Of a stretch of 64,000 nt of DNA, positions 54,096-64,000 are shown one piece after another. Numbering within the stretch: position 1 is the first letter of the stretch; each line of letters begins with the position of its first letter. Under the pieces are notes generated by a model, which was given only the letters and a program-made list of their open reading frames with translations, was not told the origin of the DNA and made no database searches. The translations under genes were made by a program, and so were the position numbers. Origin of the DNA: Cyclaneusma minus (taxonomy: Eukaryota; Ascomycota; Leotiomycetes; Marthamycetales; Marthamycetaceae); assembly GCA_037179335.1 (NCBI GenBank), contig JAKZHN010000061.1, positions 21,001 through 85,000 of the forward strand. Reading direction: 5' to 3'.

Positions 54096-55881
54096 TCACA
54101 ACATGACCATGCCCATGCCACTGCATCCCTTCTCATCGATGATGTTCTTCCCATCCACGCCTCCAGCAACCGGATGCGCATTGTAGTTGTACAGGTAGTA
54201 GTGCAGTTGTCCATCACCCGCACCGAACTTTTGTTGTTCCAGGAAGAGGTTGTTCTCCATCAGCGTGAGGGCGTTGAAGACATCGAACTTGTTCTTCTTG
54301 GCCAGGATGAGAGCATCGTACATCAGCTCGTTGAGACGATCTTTGACTGCTTTGCGCGAGGCGTCAGGCTTCAAAGCCGTCTCGGAGGCGTAGTAGAATA
54401 GGTAGGCGGCTCGGATTTCGGTGTGCTTGATGCCGCCGATGATGGATGACTCGAGATTGTAGAATGAGAAGAAGTCGGTGATTTTCTTTGTGGATGGGTC
54501 CTGCGCCTGTCAGTCAACTTCACATACACAAATCATCCAGAGAGCAGTTACCTCGACGACAAATGGGAAAATGACCTGTCCGTCTTTGGAATTGTTCATG
54601 GGCTTGTGCAAAAGCCAGTAAGTCAGCTCCTCCTTGGTGAACTCTGGCGCGATGTCAAATTTCGCCAGATATCTCCCAAGCAGGCCGAGGACGGCATTCA
54701 CGTCCTTCTTTTCCATGGGCCTCACCCCCTTTATAGCTGGATGATCCGGGAGAGCGTACTTGCGCACCTGGTACGATGGCTTGCTATTGGGCGGCAGCGG
54801 GCTGAAGCCAACTTCGTACAGCTTCTGCCAGTCCAAGGCGCGATGATAGTACCTCGCTGTGCTGACGGGCTTCGGCAGTACGATTCCGGCAGTGTAGATT
54901 GCCTGAAAGACACCGGCCAAGTAAGACCTTCGTGTGATCTCTCTGATCAACACCGGAGTCAATCGTTGGGCTCGAAGCTTCTTGTGTACGCAGAGGAAGT
55001 TGATCTCGGTCGCTTTCAGCGCAGTCTTTCGCACTCGTAGGATGACAGGGACTCCAGAGATGAATGCGACGAGCTTGCGCGACTTCGATGCTCGAACTCC
55101 GACGTGCCAGTCCTTCTTCCAACCGGGAGCCAATAGAGCCCTGCGGCAGTCAGTGAGTGTCACGACGAGGCGGCAGCAGGAAAACTTGCCATTGAAGGAA
55201 GGATGCAGAGTAATTGAAGCGGAACATGGCAGCGGTGTCTTCCACATAGTGGCCAGACAGCAGCTCGTATACCTCCTTCAACTCCTCCTCGTTGGTCAGA
55301 TCCATGGTGGTCCACTCGAAGCCATCAGGCAGAGGCGGCGACTCCTTCGAGACCTGCGCCGGGTCAATTCTCTTGATGGGACCCTCCTCAATCTTTGTAA
55401 CATCCTCGTCCAGTTTCGGCACAGGCTGCGTCTGCCAGAACTTGTACGAAGCCATGTCCTTGACATTCCTGCCATTGAGGGCCAGGCCGGTCATGATCTC
55501 CTCCAGCTTCACTCGGCTCAGCCTCTCGCTCGCATCGTCCGTCACGCCGTTTGTCATACCCATTTCGCTAGCCAGCGCCGGGTTCATGGAGAGAAGTTCG
55601 GAGATCTGCTGCTTGCTCAAGCCGGCCACGGCCTTCGAGGCATCGTCTCTGGAGGTCGAGGCATCGGAGCTCTTGGTGAGTCCGCCGATGGCCTCCTTGA
55701 TCTTCTTGCGCTTGGAGCGCTTCTTCTTCTTCTTTGCGGCGGCAGCACCTTCGGGTTCGTTGGAAGGTTCGGTCTCTTCGTTCTCGGAGTCTTCGCCGGA
55801 TTCGATCTTGCTGTCGGCGAGCAGCTCTTCCGCGGCCTGCTGGGCGACAGTCACGTCTTCGGGCTTCGACTCGGCGGACAT
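54096..55881 (-). CDS. NMT1: Glycylpeptide N-tetradecanoyltransferase (N-myristoyltransferase)
   Basis: Exons 55881-55190, 55140-54552 and 54500-54096 encode 561 residues. The enzyme moves myristate from myristoyl-CoA to N-terminal glycine of proteins in the cytosol. Signs: an acidic then Lys-rich N-terminus (KKKKKRSKRKK), YKFWQTQPVPKLDE, WTTMDL, GHYVEDTAAMFRFNYS, INFLCVHKKLRAQRLTPVLI with the CoA-binding turn, GVFQAIYTAG, YYHRALDWQKLYEVGFS, FPFVVEDP, DFFSFYNLESS and a C-terminal GMGMVML. Length is close to other fungal NMTs. The first intron is 49 nt and uses a GC donor (GCAAGT), needed to keep frame. This is an essential gene in fungi studied. Confidence 0.93.
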
Positions 55882-57146
55882 GATGGGCGCGCGATGTCAA
55901 TTGGAGAAGCTGCGAAGGACCGGCTCCCACGGCTGTTGTTGGCAGATGATGTGGGCAATGTTGTTTGTCGTGGGGATTGTTGCCCGGCAATATTCTTGTC
56001 GACCAAGGTGCAGCCTTGGTGGGGTGTCGCCCAAAGTTGCACAATTCATCTGCCGCCAAGCATAACCGTGCATAACTTTATGCACATCTCACTTCGCAAT
56101 CTCATCGTCGCGAACTCGGCAGCGACGAGAGAAACAACATCGAGCATTCGACTTCATCACCACCAGAGCCAATACTCAGACCTTGACTCTGCACTCCCAT
56201 GTCAATGACACTCGTTACTCACACGGGAGTTCTTCTCTTCAGCACGTCCCGGGACTCATCACACGGACTGCAATTGATGCGTCAAGGACTCAAGTCCTTC
56301 TTGGCCGTCGAGATCATGCTCCGGACGCAGCGGCGTGCCTCTTCAAGCTTGACTTTGTCCGCAGAAGTCTCATCGGCCATGCCGTCGCACTTCTCAGCCA
56401 GGTCTTTCTGCACCAGGTCCGTTCGACATCGGATATAAGGCCGCTGCTCAGGTAGGCTTGCAAGTTTCCTCGTCGTCGATCTCGGTACTTCGGAGTTCTG
56501 CTTCAGACCATCCCTTTCTCGACTCCTGTACTTCGCAACGTCCAAATTCGCTTGTTTTCGATGCTATTCTTCAGGCTCAAGCATATGCCATGATGATTGT
56601 CTTCCATGCGAGGATTGGAGACGGGAGCGGGACAGCGGACAGTCTTACAGCCACCGGTGATAGATGGATGACGGATGAGTGATGAGTGATGGACACCATC
56701 GGAATGGATAAAGAGACGGGGATGGCACACGACGATCCCATCATCAGAGAAGAAGATAAGTGCCCATATCTTCAGAATGGAAGATGTTGTTGAGTACCTA
56801 TCAGGTCAGGCAGACAGCATGATCCTTTCTCGCCGTGTTACCCGCACTTGGGGGCAGTGGTGATGATTGGACTTCAAATCCCTACGAAGCACGTAAACGG
56901 CGAGGAGGAACATTCTCGTTATTTCAGCCTCTCGCAGACCGGCCTCTGTGCAACTTCGGATAACGCCATGTCCGAGATACATTGCTCAGAAAAAGGGTAC
57001 TTCAGCCGCTCTGTACCGAGTATGTACCGAGTATGTTGTAAGCTATCTGTGGGAAGACTCCACGGGGTGTTCTTGCCATCAAGCTTCCTTTTTGCATATT
57101 CATCGATCATGCAGAAACCCTTTCCGCCTTATTCTGTATCAGAGCT
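55882..57146. other. Intergenic region with one possible minus-strand exon
   Basis: A minus-strand frame at 56545-56282 (CRTDLVQKDLAEKCDGMADE, then ARRCVRSMISTAKKDLSP) looks protein-like, and its upstream part ends in ACCTGAGCAG, a possible acceptor. I cannot assign a family or a complete gene. Confidence 0.3.
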
Positions 57147-57994
57147 ATGACCGGCACAGAATCTGCAGACGCCCCCGAGGTGGACACTCGACCGCTCGAT
57201 CATCAAGGACTCCAAGTTCGGTCACCGGCTCAAGGATTGCAAGTCCATTTCCCAGCCCAAGGATCTCTAGACAGCGAGACCTCCCTACCCACAACCGGGG
57301 GAAAGACATACGATGGCAAATTTGCCCAGCAGCAGAAACAATCACCGCGAAGCTTCTGTGGATTCCAAGCTCATTCTCGGAACCTCATCGTCTGCCTACT
57401 CTTCGTCGTCATCATCATCGGTCTTATTGTCTCCGCCAGTCTTGCGGAAGTCTACTCATCTCAGAGGACAAGCTCAAGCTCGAATCCAAGGTAAACAAAC
57501 CGGCACATTTCTCTACGCAACTGTGTTCCTCACAAAGAGAAAGAGGCGCATATCCGGCTGACAGCAAAATACACAGTCCGACCACGGTGACCGTTTATGC
57601 AACGCCCACAGCCACTCCTTTGTCAACAGCAAGCTCCACTGCCGTCAGCATCGATGCACTCCCCATGGATGCTGCTGGTTGCCCAGCCAGCAACTCCACA
57701 ACCTACAACTCAGGTACCAAGACCTTCCTCGTTCTTTGCAACACTGCCTTCACTGCCGACGATGGTAGTACCGGTATTGCCAATTTGTCCGTGCCGGCCT
57801 TTTCAGCGTGTGCCGATGCATGTGCTGCCAACAATAACTGCGTCGGGGCGAGCTGGGACATCTACATGAGTGGGAGTAATGGGCAAGCCCATCAGCTGAC
57901 GTGTTGGTTGAAAAGTGTGGTTGGGGCACAGGCAGCGAGGAGTGGAGGGATGGGGAGTAATGTTGTGAGCGTGGTTCTGCTGGACAGTTCCTGA
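57147..57994 (+). CDS. Type II membrane protein with C-terminal Cys-containing (PAN/apple-like) domain
   Basis: Exons 57147-57490 and 57577-57994 over an 86-nt intron (branch GGCTGAC) encode 253 residues. A cytoplasmic tail of about 80 residues is followed by a membrane helix (LIVCLLFVVIIIGLIVSA), a Ser/Thr-rich stalk, and an extracellular region with spaced cysteines: DAAGCPASN, FLVLCNTAF, FSACADACAANNNCVGASW and LTCWLKS. This layout is common in ascomycete secreted or anchored proteins with PAN-like domains that may bind protein or carbohydrate. Function unknown. Confidence 0.68.
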
Positions 57995-58636
57995 AACCCC
58001 CAATGTGATGATTGGAATTGCGGATCTAAGTCGATGGCGTATCATTTTCGAAGACTTTGCTAATTGTTCGTACTGCTGGTCCACCGATTCATTCACAGTC
58101 ATTATTCTCGCTCTTTGCAAAATTTGATGCACGTCGCATCACCTCTGTCCTACATCCTGGCAAGTGGCAGGGCTGGCGACGGGTCGACGTTTTTCTCGTT
58201 CCAGGTGTTTGGATCGGTGGTTTGACCGAATGCATTCGATTCTCCGGCCTTGCATGACCCTGCAAGATCATCGAACAGTCCGTGATTAGCCAATGACTTG
58301 TTCCAAGTGGACGGACATGTTGTTTCTACCAGCCTCGAAGGGTCAAGTACCTTGGCTCACGCCCTTTCAATGACTTCCTCACAAATTGATGATACTACAT
58401 GATCTTCGGATGCCGTTTCCCCAACACGTACAAGTTGCTGTGTTGTCAGCCTATCACAGATTTTGATCATGCATACCCCTCTTTACTATATACCAGAGTA
58501 TTTCTCGGTATTTCACCAGCAAGTCGGCGTCGTCTGGAGTTGAAGATATCAAGACCTGATTCCTCCAAGGCCGACATGATTTGAAGCCATACATCCTTGA
58601 TTTGCTTCGAAGTTCACCAGCCCAATCACATTCAAC
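57995..58636. other. Intergenic region
   Basis: Presumed promoter of the P450 gene; nothing else recognised. Confidence 0.4.
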
Positions 58637-60382
58637 ATGGCTTTAGGAAACTCATCTACCATGCTGCCGATAGCTGCCGCCATCCTTTCCGTGATATACT
58701 TTCTCGGAGCGGCATTTCGCATAGGTCGCCGCACTAAATCAATGCCTATCGGCCCCCCTACGCTTCCTCTGGTCGGAAACATCCATCAGCTCCCCACCGC
58801 CCACGCTCATCTTCAATTCACTGCTTGGGCTCGAATTTACGGCGGTCTCTACACCCTCAAAGTCGCGTCAGGAACCATAGCTGTCATCACCGACCGGCGT
58901 ATCATCAAGACAGTGATTGAAAAGAAAAGCTCTATTTACAGCGAGAGACCTCCGTCATACCTGGCCCAAGATGTGATCTCCCAAGGAGAACATGTGCCTA
59001 CAATGCCATATGGGAACAAATGGCGTGTCTTCCGGCGCCTTCTTCATCAGCATTTCATGGAATCCATGTGTGAGACGCGACATTTGGAACTCCAAGATGC
59101 TGAAGCAATTCAGCTCGTGAATGATTTTCTAGATAAACCAGGACTAAACATGGCTCATCCTCGACGCTATTCCAACAACGTGGCGAACTCTATCGGTGAG
59201 TCAGTGCTATCGTTGTTTGTCCAGACTTCATTCATTAATTCGGTGGGTCGCGCCAGCATACGGAGTCCGCACAGTCAACAGTGACTCTCCAGACATGAAG
59301 CGCCTATACGATCTCATGGAACACTTTTCCTCAATTCTCGAGCCCGGCGCAACCCCCCGTGTCGACATCATTCCGCTTCTCAAGTATCTACCCCAGCGAC
59401 TCTTTTCCAACTGGTTCACCCGTGCTCAAAACATAGACAACGAAATAAACTCATTGGCTTCCGACCTTCTTGCCAAAGTGACGACTCGTCGATTGAAAGG
59501 GAAAAACTTGGGGTCTTTCATGGATGAAGTGCTCGACCATCAGGATGAAACACGCTTGGATGCACATCAGCTACGCTCCCTCGGCGCCATGGTTAATCAA
59601 GGCGGCTCGGATATCACCGCTTCCGCGATACTCGCAATTTTGCAAGCCATGGTTCTCTACCCCGACGTGCAAAGGAAGGCTCAAGCTCAAATTGACAGCG
59701 TCGTGGGTGCATCCAGATCTCCTGTCTGGGCTGACTTCAGGCGTCTTCCGTACATCAACCAGATAATGAAAGAAGGCCAGCGATGGAGGCCCGTCGCGCC
59801 ACTTGCTCTCCCGCATGCATTGAGTCAAGGTAAGTAACTCGGTCGTTTGCGTGGCTTTTAAACTCTCAGTTTCCACACTAAGCATGTTTCTTAGATGATT
59901 GGATTGAGGGCAAATTCCTCCCCAAAGGCACAACTGTGATTCTCAACTCCTGGGGAATACAAATGGATGATACGGTTTGGAAGGAACCCGAGCACTTCGT
60001 CCCAGAACGGTACGATGCTTACGGTCTACTCGCAAATCACTATATCGCAACGGAAACGCGTGATCACTACGATTACGGCTATGGTCGACGGGTTTGTCTG
60101 GGCATCCATCTCGCAGAAAGAACCATTTGGCTCGCCATGGCCAAGCTCTTGTGGGCTTTGAAGTTTGAGCACGCGACAGATGGAGACGGTGATGTTATTG
60201 CGCTTGACACTGATCCAGTCACAGGCTACCACACAGGAGTATTGACTTGTCCCAAGGATTATACTATCCGTGCGACCGTGCGACCGTGCGATCGGATGAG
60301 ATCAAAAAGACGATGCGAATGGAGCTTGAGGATGCTCAGAACACAGTTTTCAGCCGCTTTGATGTCGGATGGATTAATATGA
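58637..60382 (+). CDS. Cytochrome P450 monooxygenase
   Basis: Exons 58637-59195, 59257-59829 and 59895-60382 join in frame to 539 residues. An N-terminal membrane anchor (MLPIAAAILSVIYFLGAAF) precedes the proline-rich hinge GPPTLPLVGN. Hallmarks: I-helix GGSDITAS, K-helix ExxR in MKEGQRW, PERY, and the heme loop YGYGRRVCLG with the axial cysteine; the usual Phe at the loop start is Tyr. It sits in the ER membrane and needs a P450 reductase. The sequence style resembles fungal CYP families acting on secondary metabolites (O-methylsterigmatocystin oxidoreductase type), but no biosynthetic backbone gene is nearby and the substrate is unknown. Confidence 0.88.
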
Positions 60383-60916
60383 ATTGGTTTTTGGCTTTGC
60401 TACGCTTCCAGGTCCCGAGCCGCGCGTCAGCTTGATGACGGCGACTCAAACTTGTTTTTTCGACTTAGCTTCATAATGAACAAAGATTGGAAAATACCGA
60501 GGTTGACTTTTTTTGCAAGTTCTCTCCAATGCGGTCGGTTCTCAGCTAGTCGGCCGGAAACCCACGAACCTGAATCCAGCTCTGTCACGGAGACCTACTA
60601 AGGGAGCCAAGAGCCCGAACAAGCAGTAGGTAAAGACTGGATTAGTGAAGCTAAAAAAAAGGAGAGGTCGGGAAAGCTCTGCCTTTTTATTCCATATAGC
60701 TCCAGCTCTAATAAAGAAGCTAAAAGGATGAAAAAGCGGTGTGGTTGCTTTAGGAGTGGCTGCCTAAGGCTTCCACCTCTAACCCCGTAATAAATACAAA
60801 AGCAAAAAATTGAAATTATTTACCAAGCTTTAAATTCTATTAAAAAAATTGCAAATTCCGTATTTAGCCATGCAATTTAAGCAATAATATATATATTACT
60901 AGCTATTTTATTTATA
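60383..60916. other. AT-rich boundary before the GC-rich repeat region
   Basis: After 60780 the sequence turns strongly AT-rich (ATATATATATT near 60888) and then switches abruptly to GC-rich repeats at about 60918. It could be a RIP-affected remnant. Confidence 0.4.
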
Positions 60917-61275
60917 AGCGCGCCTATCGCCATGCCCGGGGGTCGCCTGGGGGAGGCGCCAGGTCCACCCCCCCTCCCGGCTACCCGGTGGCCACCGGGT
61001 AACCACGTGTTGCTGCGGACTTGGGCTGAAATCCTCTCCGGCCCCGCGCCAGGCCATGCATCGGACTCTGGGCTTTGCGCCGGAAGGGAAAAAAACCGGC
61101 GCTGGGGGGCCCAAACTGGACTTCACCTCAGGTTACCCGGTGACCGCCGCCTCGCTCTGGGCTATGCGTTGGGGTAGCTCCCAGGCCCTACAGCCTAGAA
61201 ATGCGCCCGGGCGAGGCGCTGGGAGGGAAAAAAACCGGCGCGCGGGGGCCCAGCTCTTGACTGGATGGGGCTACC
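60917..61275. repeat. GC-rich repeat block, copy 1
   Basis: Begins CGCGCCTATCGCCATGCCCG and runs to GGGGCTACCGGGGAAC. It is nearly identical to 61506-61870. It includes the near-palindrome CTACCCGGTGGCCACCGGGTA and GGGAAAAAAACCGGCGC. One ambiguous base (n) lies just after at 61283. Confidence 0.85.
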
Positions 61276-61505
61276 GGGGAACNTGTCACCGGGTAACTAC
61301 CACCTCGCCTCCCAGTGCGCTCCAGGCTATACTCCAGGCCTCTGGGAGTCTCCCGGGGTAGGTGGTAGGCTCGGGGGGTGGCTGGGGGGCGCTGGAGAGG
61401 CGCCGAAAGGGAAAAAAACCGGCGCTGGAGGGCCCAGCTTTTTACTGCGTGCAGCTACGGCCGCGCCGAGTACACCTATGGAAAGCCCTCGATTGGCGCA
61501 ATCGA

Positions 61506-61870
61506 ACGCGCCTATCGCCATGCCCGGGGGTCGCCTGGGGGAGGCGCCAGGTCCACCCCCCCTCCCGGCTACCCGGTGGCCACCGGGTAACCACGTGTTG
61601 CTGCGGACTTGGGCTGAAATCCTCTCCGGCCCCGCGCCAGGCCATGCATCGGACTCTGGGCTTTGCGCCGGAAGGGAAAAAAACCGGCGCTGGGGGGCCC
61701 AAACTGGACTTCACCTCAGGTTACCCGGTGACCGCCGCCTCGCTCTGGGCTATGCGTTGGGGTAGCTCCCAGGCCCTACAGCCTAGAAATGCGCCCGGGC
61801 GAGGCGCTGGGAGGGAAAAAAACCGGCGCGCGGGGGCCCAGCTCTTGACTGGATGGGGCTACCGGGGAAC
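61506..61870. repeat. GC-rich repeat block, copy 2
   Basis: A near-exact direct copy of 60917-61275, offset by about 589 bp. Sequence identity this high without C-to-T decay means it has escaped RIP or is very recent. Confidence 0.85.
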
Positions 61871-62199
61871 CAAATACACCTATCGAGAGCCCTCGATCAG
61901 GGCTTTCCAACGCGCCTACTGCCGGGGCTCGAAGCGGCCCGGGGGAGGCCCCAAGCCGACTTCACCCCGGGCTACCCGGTGACCAGCAGGGAACTTCCAG
62001 GTATATGGCAGCTTATGTAATGCCAACGCATGATATTTCATATTAATAAGCGGTTGCGATTGCCTATTGCGGAAATCCGCCTCGATTTTGTATTTCGAAA
62101 TTAAAATTTGTAGTGGAGAGAATTTTCACCTGGATTTTGGAAAATACTTTGTATGCATACCATACCACGTTCTTGGGCCAACCGCAAAAACAAAGCTTG

Positions 62200-64000
62200 C
62201 ATGCCTAGAAAGACCTTTTAGGCCCTCGATTCAGGCCTACCATACCCGGGAAATGCGCTACCGGGCTAGCCTCAGGGCTCCAGTCGCTATTTCCCAGGCC
62301 CCAGGGGTTTTCCGAAAAGGGGGTCACCGGGTAGCGTTGCGATTTGCGGCTACCCGGTGACCCGCCGGGGCTCCGGTAAGGGCCTCGGGCGCTATTCCCC
62401 AGGCACTGGCTCCCTATTTCCCGGGCCCCAGGGATTTTCCGAAAAGGGGTCACCGGGTAGCGTGGCGATTTCCGGCTACCCGGTGGCCCCGACTTTTCGG
62501 AAAACTCGGGGGCTCTGCTTGGGGCTCCCACCGCTATTCTCCAGGGCCTCCGGGGCTCTTTTTCGGAAAATTCGGGGCGCGGGCCAGGGCTCCCGGCGCT
62601 GCGCTCCAGGGCTCTCGGGGGCCCGTTTCTGGCGAGTTCCCGGCCCCGCGCCCTAACGCCCGCGCTTTTTGGGCCGCCCCCTAGGAGGGGGACCGCCCCC
62701 GCGCCGCTTAGCGAGGCATCCCCTGCGAGCTACCCGGTGACCAGGACTTTTCGGAAAATTAGTTTCCCGGCCCCAGGCCCTGCTCCCAGGCTGCCGTTCA
62801 GCGTGGGAGAGCCTGAGTGGTGCCCGAGCAAGCGTTGCGCAAAAAACCGGCGCTGGCCCTTTTCCGAAAAATCACTCGGGCTACCCGGTGACAGTTTTCG
62901 GAAAACTGACTTTCTAGGCTGACCCTCCCCTGAAAAGGCCCTGTCTCCAGGCCTCCCTCCAGTGCGCAATAGCCTGGAGAGGTGCCCTGAAATCAGCGTT
63001 GAGATTTCGGCTACCCGGTGACAGTTTTCGGAAAACCACCTCCCAGGCTGTGCGCCGCCTGAAGGGCCCTGTCTCCAGGCCTCCGTTCAGTGAGCGACAG
63101 CCTAGGGAGTGCCCCAGCAAGCCTGGAGAGGTGCCCTGAAGTCGGCGTTGAGAATTTGGCTACCCGGTGACCGTTATGGACGTGGACTTTTCGGAAAATT
63201 AGCGGGCTACCCGGTGGCACTTTTCGGAAAACTCTGGCGACTTACCCGGTGACCACTTTCCCAGGTTGCGACCTTGGTTACCCGGTGACCCTCCCGGGCG
63301 CCGACTTTTCGGAAAACTCTGGCGGCTTACCCGGTGACAGTTTTCGGAAAACTAGTTTCTAGGCTGACCCTCCCCTAAAAGGCCCTATTCTCCAGGCTTG
63401 CGGCGCCCCCGGAGGGCCCTGTCTCTAGGCCTCCGTTTAGTGAGCGATAGCCTGGAGAGGTGCCCTGAAACCAGCGTTGAGATTTTGGCTACCCGGTGAC
63501 CGTCATAGATGCGGACTTTTCGGAAAATCCAATGAGCTGCTACCCGGTGATATTTTTCGGAAAACTATCTCCTAGGCTGTGCGCCGCCTAAAGGGCCCTG
63601 TCTCCAGGCCTCCGTTCAGTGAGCAACAGCCTAGGGAGTGCCCCAGCAAGCCTAGAGCAGTCCCCTGGATCCGGCGTTGCTACTCCTGGTTACCCGGTGA
63701 CCCCTTTTCGGAAAATTAATCTTCAGGCTATGGCTTCCCTAGAAAACCGGTCCTTCAGGCCCTGGTTTGGCGGGTAATAGCCTGGGAGGCGCCCTAACAG
63801 GCCTGGAGTCATACCCCTAAGTCCGGGGTTGCTAGTTCGGGCTACCCGGTGACCGCTCCAGACAAATCAAAAATTTTCACCAAGTCCGCACCACGTCTGG
63901 GTTACCCGGTGACAGTTTTCGGGAAACCATTTCCTAGGCTGCCCGCCCCCCGAACGGCCCTATCTCTAGGCCTCCGTTCAGTGAGCAATAGCCTGGAAGG
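62200..64000. repeat. GC-rich array of CTACCCGGTGACC and TTTTCGGAAAA motifs
   Basis: The two short motifs recur many times on both strands, often 10-40 bp apart (for example near 62740, 62880, 63010, 63160, 63210, 63245, 63330, 63490, 63540, 63690, 63840 and 63900). Longer segments between them (CCAGGCCTCCGTTCAGTGAG, AGCCTGGAGAGGTGCCCTGA) recur at about 63075-63150, 63425-63475 and 63605-63665. Open frames here are side effects of GC richness. The array continues past the window end. Confidence 0.8.

Noticed and set aside
61056..61982. Long open frames in the GC-rich repeats
   Set aside because: They follow from scarce stop codons in GC-rich DNA, occur in several frames, and are duplicated along with the non-coding repeat block.

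Overview
This is eukaryotic DNA from a filamentous ascomycete (Pezizomycotina). Genes carry many short introns, mostly 50-110 nt, with GTAAGT/GTGAGT donors, GCTAAC/GCTGAC branch points and CAG/TAG acceptors. Two AT-rich blocks look like transposons degraded by repeat-induced point mutation (RIP). A Dothideomycete is my guess, not a firm call. All introns and positions were read by eye.

Layout. 1.5-5.9 kb: an Rrn9-like RNA polymerase I factor with a very large low-complexity insert. 7.0-20.7 kb: the most unusual region, with no credible protein gene. It is a tandem array of about 27 intron-like units. Each has a splice donor, a box C motif (RTGATGA) about 47 nt later, a box D (CTGA), a branch point about 50-60 nt after box D, and an acceptor. 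The exons between are short and non-coding. I read it as a snoRNA host locus with one box C/D guide RNA per intron. Several guide segments are antisense to conserved 18S rRNA sequence as I remember it. The array is split at 12.16-15.75 kb by a RIP-degraded DNA transposon with 17-bp inverted repeats and a TA duplication. A retroelement-like insertion with 13-bp duplications and a tRNA-like head follows at 21.0-22.6 kb.

23-39 kb holds ordinary genes: a nine-exon protein kinase, a UstYa-like protein, a tiny secreted peptide, a CENP-V/GFA protein, a seven-helix rhodopsin-like membrane protein, an arylsulfotransferase-like protein, a NatD histone acetyltransferase and mitochondrial ribosomal protein bL36m. 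39.3-44.9 kb is a cluster of four paralogous, gag-like genes, two of them clearly broken, sharing promoter blocks with a CACGTG core and separated by minisatellites. 46.4-60.4 kb: an alpha/beta hydrolase, an APH/choline-kinase-like phosphotransferase, a BTB protein, N-myristoyltransferase, a secreted/anchored PAN-like protein and a cytochrome P450.

60.9-64.0 kb is GC-rich repetitive DNA built from CTACCCGGTGACC and TTTTCGGAAAA motifs with a duplicated block of about 355 bp. It shows no RIP, unlike the AT-rich transposons, and runs off the window. The kinase, NMT, bL36m and P450 models are well supported. snoRNA function, host transcription and the gag origin of the cluster are inferences.
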